A stretch of DNA of 64,000 nt from Desulfobacteraceae bacterium (GCA_011390465.1 JAABSH010000009.1:1-64000), one strand, 5' to 3'. Counted from the stretch's first letter, positions 16,840-25,641 are shown. The notes: generated from the sequence alone by a model not told the origin. Translations and numbers: made by a program.

Positions 16840-17907
16840 TCATCCCGTCACCACCCATTGCATAAATTTTCTTTTCAAATCGTCTGTTTGTTTCCGTGTA
16901 AGATTTTTACCGGAGTAGGCTGAAACCTTGGTCTCGCGGCCGGAGTCCTTGAACTTTTTGTAGGTTGAGAACTCAAATGATTTGGCCGTCAACGCCTGTT
17001 CTTCAAAGCGGTATTCATACCGCTCGTTATGACCTATGAAGGCTCCGCAAGGATCGGTTGTCCAGTAACCCGGGTAACTCAACCGTTCCAAGGCACGGCG
17101 CATTTCAACGGCGGACTGATACCTGCTGGCGGGATCTACATGGACCGCCTTATTGATAACAGTTTTAAGGTTCCGGGGAACGAAGGGCTGGTAATCACTG
17201 GTCTGAACGACTTTTCCATCCTTCACCAGCTGATAGTAGTCACCCTGACCCAAGGCATTGAATTTGTCGCGGATGTGACCAATACCATTAAGCAAGCGGA
17301 ATGCGGTCAAACCCACCTGATAAATATCCGTCTGCACATTGATCTGATTGGAATTGAGCACTTCCGGAGCAATGTGCAGTTTGTATGCACTCCTTGGCTG
17401 AACCGGCTGCCCACTCGGTGAGTGACAAGTGATGCCATAATCGGTCAACACCCCTTGGTTGGCATCTCCGATAAGGATGTTTTTTGGCTTAATATCGTTG
17501 TGATAGAGGTTCAGTTCGTGCAGATATTCCAGTCCCCGCAGAATGTCGGCCATGAAGCGAATCACCTCAGGAAGCGGCATAAAATTCCCTGAATTGACCC
17601 CGGAGAGGATGGACCCGTTTGCATGGTAATCCATGGCGATAATGACAAGGTCGGTTCCGTTGTGCTGAACCACATCCGCATAGTGCATTTTCACCAGATT
17701 GGCATGATCCAAATGGTTCCCGATCCGAGCCTCCTGAAGGCGCTCATCAATCGCTACCCCTTGGGCCAGCACTTTTACTGCAACATCCCGGGAAATGGTC
17801 CGATCGTGGGCCAACCATACATCACCAAAGCCACCGCCCCCGATGGACTGTTGGAGGACATACTTATAAATGGTCTGCCCGGGATTGATCTGCACTCGCT
17901 GCTGCAT
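16840..17907 (-). CDS. Serine/threonine protein kinase of the defence operon
   Basis: This 355-aa cytosolic Hanks-type kinase has glycine loop G-G-G-G-F-G-D-V (23-30), catalytic Lys45, catalytic loop Y-H-N-D-I-K-P-K-N (Asp138, Asn143), metal-binding D-Y-G (156-158, in place of D-F-G) and A-P-E. The catalytic residues are conserved although the loop is H-N-D, so it is a non-RD kinase. Residues 285-355 form a basic C-terminal extension (Y-S-G-K-N-L-T-R-K-Q) of unknown role. The start overlaps the stop of the RNase H-like gene. Kinases occur in phage-defence loci such as Pgl/BREX type 2, Stk2 and MADS. The substrate is unknown. Confidence 0.9.
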   Translation of the reverse strand: MQQRVQINPGQTIYKYVLQQSIGGGGFGDVWLAHDRTISRDVAVKVLAQGVAIDERLQEARIGNHLDHANLVKMHYADVVQHNGTDLVIIAMDYHANGSILSGVNSGNFMPLPEVIRFMADILRGLEYLHELNLYHNDIKPKNILIGDANQGVLTDYGITCHSPSGQPVQPRSAYKLHIAPEVLNSNQINVQTDIYQVGLTAFRLLNGIGHIRDKFNALGQGDYYQLVKDGKVVQTSDYQPFVPRNLKTVINKAVHVDPASRYQSAVEMRRALERLSYPGYWTTDPCGAFIGHNERYEYRFEEQALTAKSFEFSTYKKFKDSGRETKVSAYSGKNLTRKQTDDLKRKFMQWVVTG

Positions 17908-18368
17908 TATTTATCCCTCCCGGTCCATGCGGCAGCCACGGCATCAGCCATTTGCGCATTCCAGTATTTATCTGAACGTCCCACATTGGCTTCGGCAAAT
18001 GCCTGGACTTTTTTTGAGCTCATGCCTTGCTGCATGTTTGCATATAGAAAGGTGTGGGCCGTTTTTCCGTTCTGAAGGGCGGACAGCATAACAACACCAT
18101 CCATGTGGGTTGAAAAACGGTTCGCCATCTTTTCTGTTCCGAACTGGTTCATCTTGATAGCGACTTTGGAAATATCGGGATACATCCTGTATAGCCGCTC
18201 AAGTTCCGAATAAAGCCATTGCAGCTTTTGAGGTATCTCCTGACGGTCTGCCGGAAAATCCAGTTTGTTCTCAGCGGCGGAATTAGCCAACGAGGCTGTC
18301 TGACCATCCCATTCAACAATGGCGTAGCGGACACAGGTTGAAGCGGTGCGTATCCCGAGTATCTGCAT
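17907..18368 (-). CDS. Small RNase H/RuvC-fold-like protein
   Basis: This is a 153-aa protein. It begins with a beta strand M-Q-I-L-G-I-R-T-A-S and ends with Q-M-A-D-A-V-A-A-A-W, the layout of RuvC/RNase H-fold proteins. The strand-1 Asp is replaced by Arg (residue 7) while the C-terminal Asp142 is kept, so it is probably not an active nuclease. The call rests on these two motifs and is tentative. It lies 2 nt after the HsdS stop and overlaps the kinase start, suggesting an adaptor linking the methylase module to the kinase. Confidence 0.5.
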   Translation of the reverse strand: MQILGIRTASTCVRYAIVEWDGQTASLANSAAENKLDFPADRQEIPQKLQWLYSELERLYRMYPDISKVAIKMNQFGTEKMANRFSTHMDGVVMLSALQNGKTAHTFLYANMQQGMSSKKVQAFAEANVGRSDKYWNAQMADAVAAAWTGRDK

Positions 18369-18370
18369 GA

Positions 18371-19840
18371 TTAAATGTCCTCCAGTTCTTTTTCGATATC
18401 CTCCATAGTCGGGGCTTTGAGTTTGCCAGACAGGATGGCGTCGGTGTCCAGCTTGCCTTCGATCAGGGCTTCGACATTGGATTTAGCTTCTACAACTAAT
18501 TGATCTGCAAATTTCTTATACAGAGAAGCTTTTTTACTGGCTTCAGAGATTTCTGCTATTAACTCTGGCGAAACGACTGGGACAGGGATTGTTTCAATAT
18601 CATCCTCTGAAATAACAGGATATGTGGTAACCGTGCATCTTTGACCTATAAACAGTTTTGCAGTGTAAGTTCGCAAATATTCATGAATAAATCTGGAGTG
18701 TGATTTTTCATGAGTTTGAATTTTCGCAAGAAAAACACTACAAAAAGCATTATCAATATTATCTTCAACATACGCCACAGCACCTCTGTCTGGACGACGT
18801 GTTGACATTAGTATGTCACTTTTCGTTATAGTTCGTTGGGCATTGTTTGGTGTGTTTTCTGGAGAACAGTTACGCCCACCAGATATTATGCCGTTAAAAT
18901 TGTCTATGTCACTGATTTCAATATAAAATATATCTCCTTTTGGCCTTTCTTTTTGTCGGCTGCATACCCCGTATTCACCCAGTGGAACAAGGGGGACACC
19001 ATTGGTATCAAGATCTATCAGCAGATCTTTATATATCTGACGGTAAAAATTTGAGTTCAACCATTCAGTAGTAAGGTCATCTGGTGGAACAAAGCGTGTT
19101 TGCGCATTATTAGAATGAAATTTTCGTTCATGAAGAATTGATTCAAATAACTCGTTGACAATATTTCTGTTTTTTGTTGCCTCTTCACGGCATTTTTCTG
19201 CGAGTTCGACTTTTTTTCCTATGTATTTCTGTATTCTTTGATTAGGAAGAGGAATGATAAAAGCCTTAATCGTATCAAGATCATTATATAAAGCTCCAGT
19301 ATTGGAAGATCCTCGCCTCTTTTGAAGCAAAAATGCTCCTGACGTCATCACTGCGAGCAAATATTTACTGTTTACTTTGCTTTCCTTTGCTCTAATGATG
19401 AAAACGCTACCATTCGCTATTGCCTTATCATCAGTTTCTGGGAACATGGCAACTGAGTCAGGCCTGTCTATTGATGCCCCCTTAACAAGCATCAATATAT
19501 CGCCAGGGGTTATTTGCGCTTTTTTAAACTGATCGTAATAATGTTCAGGAACTCTTACCGCCTCTGACAAGTCAATAGCCATAGACTGAAGGTCAGTCCC
19601 TCTTATCAAAGCAACACCCTCAGTTGCATAATCTACAGAGTCAGGAAGCGAACCGTAATTTCCTTTGTTATAGAGCGATCCCAGCCGGGAATAAGGAACA
19701 CTCCCATTCAGCAAATTGCTTTCATTCTTCAAATAGGTTGGCTGGAAGCAACCTGCATCCATCCGGCGCTCAATCATGGAGGCCGATATAATTGTGGCAG
19801 CAGGTTTTTCTGACAATATTTTGAAATTGTTCATACTCAT
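18371..19840 (-). CDS. hsdS: Type I restriction specificity subunit (HsdS-like), first copy
   Basis: This 489-aa protein has the two-lobed HsdS layout. A first target-recognition domain (about 15-205) ends in I-I-P-L-P-N-Q-R-I-Q-K-Y-I-G followed by a Lys/Glu helix (coiled coil). A second TRD (about 240-430) ends in I-P-V-P-V-V-S-P-E-L with another helix. HsdS recognises a bipartite DNA target and holds two HsdM subunits. It is 4 bp overlapped with hsdM upstream and should set the methylation target of that enzyme. No HsdR is encoded nearby, so restriction must come from other genes of the operon. Confidence 0.85.
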   Translation of the reverse strand: MSMNNFKILSEKPAATIISASMIERRMDAGCFQPTYLKNESNLLNGSVPYSRLGSLYNKGNYGSLPDSVDYATEGVALIRGTDLQSMAIDLSEAVRVPEHYYDQFKKAQITPGDILMLVKGASIDRPDSVAMFPETDDKAIANGSVFIIRAKESKVNSKYLLAVMTSGAFLLQKRRGSSNTGALYNDLDTIKAFIIPLPNQRIQKYIGKKVELAEKCREEATKNRNIVNELFESILHERKFHSNNAQTRFVPPDDLTTEWLNSNFYRQIYKDLLIDLDTNGVPLVPLGEYGVCSRQKERPKGDIFYIEISDIDNFNGIISGGRNCSPENTPNNAQRTITKSDILMSTRRPDRGAVAYVEDNIDNAFCSVFLAKIQTHEKSHSRFIHEYLRTYTAKLFIGQRCTVTTYPVISEDDIETIPVPVVSPELIAEISEASKKASLYKKFADQLVVEAKSNVEALIEGKLDTDAILSGKLKAPTMEDIEKELEDI

Positions 19841-21831
19841 AACTGCTCCCCACGAGTGTAAATATCCGCAATCGTTACCAAGTCGTTTCCGGCCGGATCT
19901 GGAATTTCTGTTTTTCCTTTTTTTAGATACCCCACATGCTCAGCCACGCCCATGAACACAGGTCCTTGCTTTTCCGATGCATGTTTCTTTTTTTCCAGGT
20001 AAATGAAGCTGGTTTTTGCACCAGTACCCGAGATAGCAAAGGTCTCCGTTGGCAGGCTGACAACCGCTTTCAGGATAGCCTTACCTCCTAAAAATTCGCC
20101 TGTCTCATCATCTTTCGATCCCATGATGTATTCACGGATATAGGCATCACCCGAGTTGCAGAGAATGCCGTCCGGAACGACAATCAAGAGCCGTCCCCCG
20201 GGTTTCAGTAATTGCAGGTTGCGGTCCACAAAAAGCGCTGCTGGGTCAGCTTTATCAATCGCCTTTTTCTTGCTCCGATCACCGGCTTTCCATTTCCATC
20301 CAAGCTCAAGGCCAAGCTCTTCCTTGCGCATTTTTGCCATCCCAGATTTGTCGTCATACTTGCCCGAACCAAAAGGCGGATTGGTCAGGATCAGATCGAA
20401 TTTGCCCACCAGCTTGTCCACGTGGGTATCCGTAATGGAGTCGTCGACCTTTAATAACTGGCTGTGGTCCTCTCCATAGAGCAGCATGTTGATGCGGGCC
20501 TTCTGGATGCTGCCTTCAGCCTGATCCGCCCCAAAGAAGCTGTGGCGCTTCATCTGGCTGAGCCATGCCAGCTTGTCTTCGTCGCTGTGACCCACATGCT
20601 TGTCATCAAGAATGCGTTTTTTGATCTCGCGCAGTGCGCCCACCAGAAAACGGCCGGTACCACAACAGATATCCCCGCATAGAAAGGCGGGCAGATCTTT
20701 TTCATCTTTCGAGGGACTCCATCGTTCCTGCTGATCCTTGTCACCCCGGCGAGCCCAGAGCTCGGCATCGGTGATGTCATGGAAAACCATGTGGCTCATG
20801 CACTCAACCACCTGTGAAGGGGTCAGGTAGGTGGCCAAACCTTCGTTGCTGGCATACTTACCGCGAAGGAAGACATCAAAGGCCCAGCCAAGAAGGTCTT
20901 CGTGGATGAGATGCGCCCTCATCATCCGGGCCTGTTCTCCATTACCCACCAGCTCCTTGTCCGGCACCGACAAACGGATAGGCTGACCATCGCGGTCGCG
21001 CAGATCCATGGAATCGATTGCCATGGCGAGGATATCGGTGTTTTCAAGTTTCAGCGGCTCGTCATAAGCAAAAATGGTGTGAACTTCACCGGTTATGTCT
21101 TTGGCATTGTACTGCGGCAGATTGTTGATTTCCCTGAAGGCATCTTTCAGTTCGATGACAGCCTTCTTTCCATTCTTTTTTACATACTCGGAAGAATATA
21201 TCTCGGAGAACAATTTGCCTTTACCGGCACCGTCCTTGATCTTGTAGCGAGGCGATTTTTCAAGATGAATGCGCAGGAACAGGAGTTTCCCCAGTTCATC
21301 AATGGCTGCGTTGGTCGGCTTAACGCCGCCCCGGGAGTAGATGGCATCATGCAACTGGTCGAATTTACGCTGGATCGCCCGGAAGTCTCCACGGTGATAC
21401 TCTGCGGAAAGATCCTGAAGCAGACGGGAACGGGAATCGGAAATCGGCTTGGCAATCTCTCGCCATAAATCCTTGCGCGGCAGGTCGGAAATCTGGGCGT
21501 CTTTTTCCAGATCAAAAACAAAATGATTGTCGCCATCCCATACCCAGACAAAGCGGAACGGCTTGCCTTCATCCGCACCCAGCCCGGCTTTGAACTTGGC
21601 GTCATCCTGAATGGAAGGACGGGCGGCATCGCCGGGATCTGCTGCCGCAAAGAGAATCACCGGCTCGTCACCATCCATCGCCACCAGATCCGCAGTGGCG
21701 TCCATACTGCCGTCACCAAAGGGATCGAAAAGCTGAAAATCCTCGATAAGTTTTTCGTAACCCAGTTCGGCAAGTTGCTCCCGGGCCTGTCCCCGAAGTT
21801 TGCCCGGTGCATTTTCTTTTTTCTTAGCCAT
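19837..21831 (-). CDS. hsdM: N6-adenine DNA methyltransferase (HsdM-like), catalytically intact
   Basis: This is a 664-aa class I N6-adenine methylase. It has SAM-binding motif I D-I-C-C-G-T-G-R-F (387-395), catalytic motif IV N-P-P-F (484-487), and the L-K-P-G-G-R-L-L-I-V-V-P-D-G segment after it. The N-terminal 200 residues include a nuclease-like or recognition region (V-W-V-W-D-G-D-N-H-F) not typical of minimal HsdM. It is translationally coupled to HsdS. It should methylate host DNA so that the operon effectors spare it. The full catalytic set here contrasts with the degenerate methylase earlier in the same operon. Confidence 0.92.
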   Translation of the reverse strand: MAKKKENAPGKLRGQAREQLAELGYEKLIEDFQLFDPFGDGSMDATADLVAMDGDEPVILFAAADPGDAARPSIQDDAKFKAGLGADEGKPFRFVWVWDGDNHFVFDLEKDAQISDLPRKDLWREIAKPISDSRSRLLQDLSAEYHRGDFRAIQRKFDQLHDAIYSRGGVKPTNAAIDELGKLLFLRIHLEKSPRYKIKDGAGKGKLFSEIYSSEYVKKNGKKAVIELKDAFREINNLPQYNAKDITGEVHTIFAYDEPLKLENTDILAMAIDSMDLRDRDGQPIRLSVPDKELVGNGEQARMMRAHLIHEDLLGWAFDVFLRGKYASNEGLATYLTPSQVVECMSHMVFHDITDAELWARRGDKDQQERWSPSKDEKDLPAFLCGDICCGTGRFLVGALREIKKRILDDKHVGHSDEDKLAWLSQMKRHSFFGADQAEGSIQKARINMLLYGEDHSQLLKVDDSITDTHVDKLVGKFDLILTNPPFGSGKYDDKSGMAKMRKEELGLELGWKWKAGDRSKKKAIDKADPAALFVDRNLQLLKPGGRLLIVVPDGILCNSGDAYIREYIMGSKDDETGEFLGGKAILKAVVSLPTETFAISGTGAKTSFIYLEKKKHASEKQGPVFMGVAEHVGYLKKGKTEIPDPAGNDLVTIADIYTRGEQL

Positions 21832-21833
21832 AA

Positions 21834-22298
21834 TTATTTATCCTCCTGCCGGTTGGGCCGGTTAAAAATATTCGTATTCATTGTTGTAAACTGCTCCACA
21901 AGAATCTGTTTAACTTTTGGTGCGTCCAGTCCAGTGGTTCTGGTTACCTCCATCACCACATTGGCAATCGGAGCTCCGGGTTTTCCCAGTGTTTTGAAAA
22001 ATTGCAGCGCCGCATCGTGAACTATTTCCGCATCAGACATTCCGCTGCCGCGTGTGGTCCATTTGGAGCTGGCCGGCCAGGGAGCTTCGTCTTCTTTCAC
22101 CTTAAAACTTCCGTAAGGTTCAGCAGAAGAAGAGGTTTCCTTGTCGATGCGTTCAAACTTCGGGTTCAACCGCAGCAACAACAGGGCACGATCGGCACCA
22201 CCGTACTGATTCAGGTCGGGTATAGACGCCGCAATGATCTCTGGTGTGGCGGCACCCTCGCGAAGTAAGTATTCATACATCTGGTTCCCAATGCTCAT
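21834..22298 (-). CDS. Small winged-helix-like protein
   Basis: This 154-aa protein appears to hold two helix-turn-helix-like segments. Residues 5-60 (M-Y-E-Y-L-L-R-E-G-A-A-T-P-E-I-I then L-L-R-L-N-P-K-F-E-R-I-D) resemble a HARE-type winged helix. Residues 88-140 hold a second helical unit. HARE-HTH domains occur in restriction-modification proteins and are proposed to sense DNA or its modification. It lies between the second specificity gene and hsdM, with GGAG upstream of its ATG. It could be a transcriptional regulator of the locus or a DNA-sensing subunit. Homology is not firmly recognised. Confidence 0.6.
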   Translation of the reverse strand: MSIGNQMYEYLLREGAATPEIIAASIPDLNQYGGADRALLLLRLNPKFERIDKETSSSAEPYGSFKVKEDEAPWPASSKWTTRGSGMSDAEIVHDAALQFFKTLGKPGAPIANVVMEVTRTTGLDAPKVKQILVEQFTTMNTNIFNRPNRQEDK

Positions 22299-23662
22299 TC
22301 TAACTCCTCCCTCCTAACTTCTATCTCCTTCCTTAAAAACTGCTCGGCAAACTCCAATACATGGGCTTTTGCGGTCAAGGCTTCACGCCTTCTCTCGAAG
22401 GCCCGGGCGACACGACTGTCAAAATCTTCCCGCCAGATCACCGACAATTTGGGAACCAGCAGCGAATCCAGATCCTTTTTGCTGACAAAACGCTGCACGG
22501 CCCCGGTAGCAAGGCTGTTCAATTGCGCCCGCACAATGGGGTGAGTCATGGCAATAGTGAAATACCTTGGCGTTTCAATGAAGCGTAAAGCGGTAAACGT
22601 GGCGCTTCCAAGAATCCTGCAACCTTCGGCCGCCGTCTTTTCATCCAGATAGGCCACTTGCTCTCCGCTGCCTGTTGTGCAGATCAACACGTCTCCGGGA
22701 TTTAGCGGCTGTCTCATTCGGGGTGACAGATCGGATAATCGGCAGGTCTCCACGCTTTCCACCATCATGGTGTTTTCGTTGATATGCTCGGCTTTCACTG
22801 CACAAACCTGTTCATCCTCGCCGATCCCTTTCAAGGTTGATGGAACCGGTTTAGCCACCTGAAGAAGCGGGGTAACACTGCCACTCTCCAGCAACTGTTT
22901 CCGGAGCACCTCATTTGCGCAAAACGCAACATCCCATCGGCCAATCAATTCCGTTTTCCGGATCTTGAACTGGCGCATGGTTACCTGCATCTGTGTCTTG
23001 CGATTGATCTCCGCGTGGACAGCCCGTACAATCTGAGACAGTTCTGTTTCCGACTCCTGGCTCAGGCGTGCTGCATCGTCATAAGCCTTTTTGATTTTGT
23101 TTTGCAGTTCTCGGCCCGGAAGCGGGATGGGAATTCCGGCAATATCTTTAAGGCGCAATCGTCTTAACGCTGTGGCAGACCGCCTGTAGGCGAGATCTTT
23201 CAGAATCCTGCCCATGGTGGGTGCAGACAGTATGGCCGCCAGATATTCGGGTACAACGGCCGACTTCGGGCGCATGACCGTGATCTCGGAAGACACGGTA
23301 ATATCGTCAAACCCCTCGGGCATAACCGCTGCCCTGAAAGGTTCGGCAGCCTGAGTGAACAGCACATCCTGAGGCTTTACCGCCGTCCACTTGGCGGCCT
23401 TATCTATTGACGCATATTTCAACCCGGAAAAATGGATATCGCATGCATCGAGATTGCTGAGACGCAGCATCGGGATACCTGCTTCACATGAGGTCAATCG
23501 TGATCCGTCGGCAAAATAATCAAGCAGGTCCCCCAACTTGATGAAGCTGTCGTAGTTACCGTTTGTAATGGTCTTTACTGTCTTCTCACCAAGGTAAAAC
23601 CGAGGGTCGAGGCGGTTGCCTTTTTTGCGAAACTTTTTCAGCTGGATCACGGTACTTCTCAT
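22295..23662 (-). CDS. Type I restriction specificity subunit (HsdS-like), second copy
   Basis: This 455-aa HsdS-like protein is distinct in sequence from the other one. Its first TRD ends with I-A-G-I-P-I-P-L-P-G-R-E-L-Q (about 172-185) followed by a helical spacer (K-A-Y-D-D-A-A-R-L-S-Q-E). A second TRD ends with S-L-L-V-P-K-L-S-V. It overlaps the stop of the degenerate methylase gene by 4 bp (ATGA), so the two are probably a complex. A specificity subunit joined to an inactive methylase would bind a DNA target without modifying it, and may therefore detect unmodified sites. This last step is inference. Confidence 0.8.
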   Translation of the reverse strand: MRSTVIQLKKFRKKGNRLDPRFYLGEKTVKTITNGNYDSFIKLGDLLDYFADGSRLTSCEAGIPMLRLSNLDACDIHFSGLKYASIDKAAKWTAVKPQDVLFTQAAEPFRAAVMPEGFDDITVSSEITVMRPKSAVVPEYLAAILSAPTMGRILKDLAYRRSATALRRLRLKDIAGIPIPLPGRELQNKIKKAYDDAARLSQESETELSQIVRAVHAEINRKTQMQVTMRQFKIRKTELIGRWDVAFCANEVLRKQLLESGSVTPLLQVAKPVPSTLKGIGEDEQVCAVKAEHINENTMMVESVETCRLSDLSPRMRQPLNPGDVLICTTGSGEQVAYLDEKTAAEGCRILGSATFTALRFIETPRYFTIAMTHPIVRAQLNSLATGAVQRFVSKKDLDSLLVPKLSVIWREDFDSRVARAFERRREALTAKAHVLEFAEQFLRKEIEVRREELE

Positions 23663-24987
23663 GCGCGATCCTCCGGATTAAATGCCGCTTTAATGGTTTC
23701 AATCGTGGCAGCAATTACATCGCTGTCGAAGTCTTCCTGCTGTAATTCGGTCATTGAGATCGAGTAATCAGCGGGAATCTGTTTGGCCTTTTTCATGAAC
23801 AAAATAGAGCATCGAATGCCTGTGCCGGAAAAACAGAATCCGGGCGGCAAGCTGACGATGCCAAGAACCTGCGCGGAATCCAACAGCCAATCCCGGAAAG
23901 CCTTGTGGCTTGCTCCGGATAAAATCCCTTCCGGCAATACGACTGCAATTAGACCATCCGGCTTACACTGATCAATGACCTTGATTAAATAAAGGTATTC
24001 AGCGGGATATTTCTTTGACGCTGGATTACCTTTAAAAAAGGGACTGGTTAATGCGGCATCCTTTTTCAATTGTATTGATCTGCCGAATGGGGGGATCAAT
24101 ACAACGGCATCCTTTTTCTTGGCTGGTTTACTTTCAAGATAGCCATCATCGATGAAGGAGGCTTTGGGATACAAAGCCTGCAACAGGGATAGAAGCTCCT
24201 GATTCCCATTCTCCAGAACGACTTCACCATTGCCCGAACCGGACAGAATTGAAAACTGAGCGCCTACAGCAGATGTAACAAGCGCTATTGAGTTTGCGCG
24301 TTCACCCATAGACTGAAAAACCGGAGACAGGGCCAACGGCAATCCTTGTATGCATTTTTTATCATCGCTTGCTCGTGCCACCCAATCGGTCAACCGGGCT
24401 GACTCTTCGGGTGTCGCTGGCTTCAGTCTAAAGCCAGCAAGGACGGCACATAACTTCAAAACGCCTTCAGAGTTAATATCTGCATCTTTCAGTTTGCCTT
24501 TGATGCTCGAAATCAAATCAGAACACTCATCAACCGTTCCAGAGATAGAGCACGCCCACGCATCCTCTTTTCCTGCCTCTTCATCAGCAATTCGGGCAAC
24601 CAGAAGATTCGACGCAACAGCATCGATAGCCTCCCGTTTTTTCACGCTTTGCCGCAGAAGGGTCGAGAGATATTCAAAAACATCCTGCGATGGAAATAGC
24701 CGTGCCTTAACAGGTCTCAAAGCGCGAACGGGATGCAGCCCGCCTGCCTTTGGGGGTGCTTCATAGAACGACAGCGTCGAGCCGCCTTCAGCCACAACAA
24801 AGGATACGCCCTCGTTAGAAAGCAAAGACAGGTATCGATCAGAGACAGAGCCACGCTTCGGAGACACGACAACACCCCGCTTTCCGGCATACTTAAACTC
24901 CGCATCAATAGACAGGCGACCCACGCTCGCATTATCCAGCGGGGTAACTTCAATGCCTCTTGCCTTTATGTATTCTTGAGCTTTCAT
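23659..24987 (-). CDS. Degenerate N6-adenine methylase-like protein, first gene of the operon
   Basis: This 442-aa protein has a recognisable N6-methylase C-terminal half. This includes G-L-I-A-V-V-L-P-E-G-I-L followed by R-D-W-L-L-D and I-V-S-L-P-P-G-F-C-F-S-G-T-G. The catalytic motif IV reads L-I-P-P-F-G instead of N-P-P-F-G. The place of SAM motif I holds S-G-S-G-N-G-E without the usual D-x-x-x-G-x-G. It is therefore probably catalytically dead. The N-terminus (1-200) is helical and unlike HsdM. CGGAG precedes the ATG. It is co-translated with the second HsdS-like gene and opens the operon. A non-catalytic scaffold or target-sensing role is inferred. Confidence 0.8.
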   Translation of the reverse strand: MKAQEYIKARGIEVTPLDNASVGRLSIDAEFKYAGKRGVVVSPKRGSVSDRYLSLLSNEGVSFVVAEGGSTLSFYEAPPKAGGLHPVRALRPVKARLFPSQDVFEYLSTLLRQSVKKREAIDAVASNLLVARIADEEAGKEDAWACSISGTVDECSDLISSIKGKLKDADINSEGVLKLCAVLAGFRLKPATPEESARLTDWVARASDDKKCIQGLPLALSPVFQSMGERANSIALVTSAVGAQFSILSGSGNGEVVLENGNQELLSLLQALYPKASFIDDGYLESKPAKKKDAVVLIPPFGRSIQLKKDAALTSPFFKGNPASKKYPAEYLYLIKVIDQCKPDGLIAVVLPEGILSGASHKAFRDWLLDSAQVLGIVSLPPGFCFSGTGIRCSILFMKKAKQIPADYSISMTELQQEDFDSDVIAATIETIKAAFNPEDRA

Positions 24988-25027
24988 ATAATCTCCGTGT
25001 CACATACTCACTTGATCATTTTTCAAC

Positions 25028-25056
25028 ACAATAAACCACGAAAATCATATTGTCAA
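25028..25056 (-). promoter_or_regulatory. Promoter of the 17-gene defence operon
   Basis: The minus strand reads a perfect TTGACA (25056-25051), a 17-bp spacer and TATTGT (25033-25028), about 40 bp upstream of the first gene. It lies in a strongly AT-rich region. No other good promoter was seen inside the operon except possibly in the 39-bp gap at 16801-16839, which is too short to judge. Confidence 0.6.
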
Positions 25057-25089
25057 TAAAAAATTATCACACAATCACATTTCCATTAT

Positions 25090-25500
25090 ATTTTCTCTTT
25101 TTCAACCTGAGAAAATTTTTTTAAAGCCATATTTTATAATATGTTAAATCGTATTTATTCAAACGAAAGGGATCTGTTTTTCTGTGCTAATTACCATCAT
25201 ATGCTGTTTTTTTCATGGCACGGTTCTTTGAATAAAATCCTTTAAGTTAATTAATGGGACAGATCAAAGCCGGGTTGGCAAAGGTCATCAACTCTCTAAA
25301 AAATTGAATTGATGCGCAATTTCAATTCCTATTCAAAAAAAGCTACGAAACTGCGCCAATTAGAGCATAAAAAAGTGCCATGGAAAAAAATCAAAAAATA
25401 TTTACCTTGGAGGAGCTCTGTACTGGTCTCTGGTGGGAATAAATAAACCAAAAATCTGCTTCTGCATTGAAACATTAAAGAACACTAATTGAAAAATCAT
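25090..25500. other. AT-rich intergenic region upstream of the defence operon
   Basis: About 400 bp, very AT-rich on the left (to about 25200), with no ORF or RNA gene recognised. It contains short repeated TCACA and AATTG-type words but no clear operator. Confidence 0.4.
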
Positions 25501-25641
25501 ATGGAACCAGAAAAGGATTTTTATAAAATACCGGTACATAGATCAGCCGATGGCGATAAAGGAATAGAAAAAAAGAAAGAAAGATTGCTTGGTCCTTATA
25601 TGGATAGAAGAATTGTCCGTCAGAGAATACCAAGACGATGA
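25501..25641 (+). CDS. Possible small basic protein or relic
   Basis: A 46-codon open frame starts at ATG and is rich in Lys/Arg at the C-terminus (G-I-E-K-K-K-E-R-L-L-G then D-R-R-I-V-R-Q-R). No clear ribosome binding site is present, and it lies just before a second broken frame, so it may be a piece of a decayed gene. Confidence 0.2.
   Translation: MEPEKDFYKIPVHRSADGDKGIEKKKERLLGPYMDRRIVRQRIPRR

Noticed and set aside
2138-24987. Canonical type I restriction-modification locus
   Set aside because: HsdM and HsdS are present, but no SF2 helicase/translocase HsdR is encoded anywhere in the operon.
2138-24987. BREX or DISARM system
   Set aside because: No PglZ phosphatase, BrxL protease, DrmA helicase or DUF1998 gene was recognised, and the ATPase resembles BrxC only in size.
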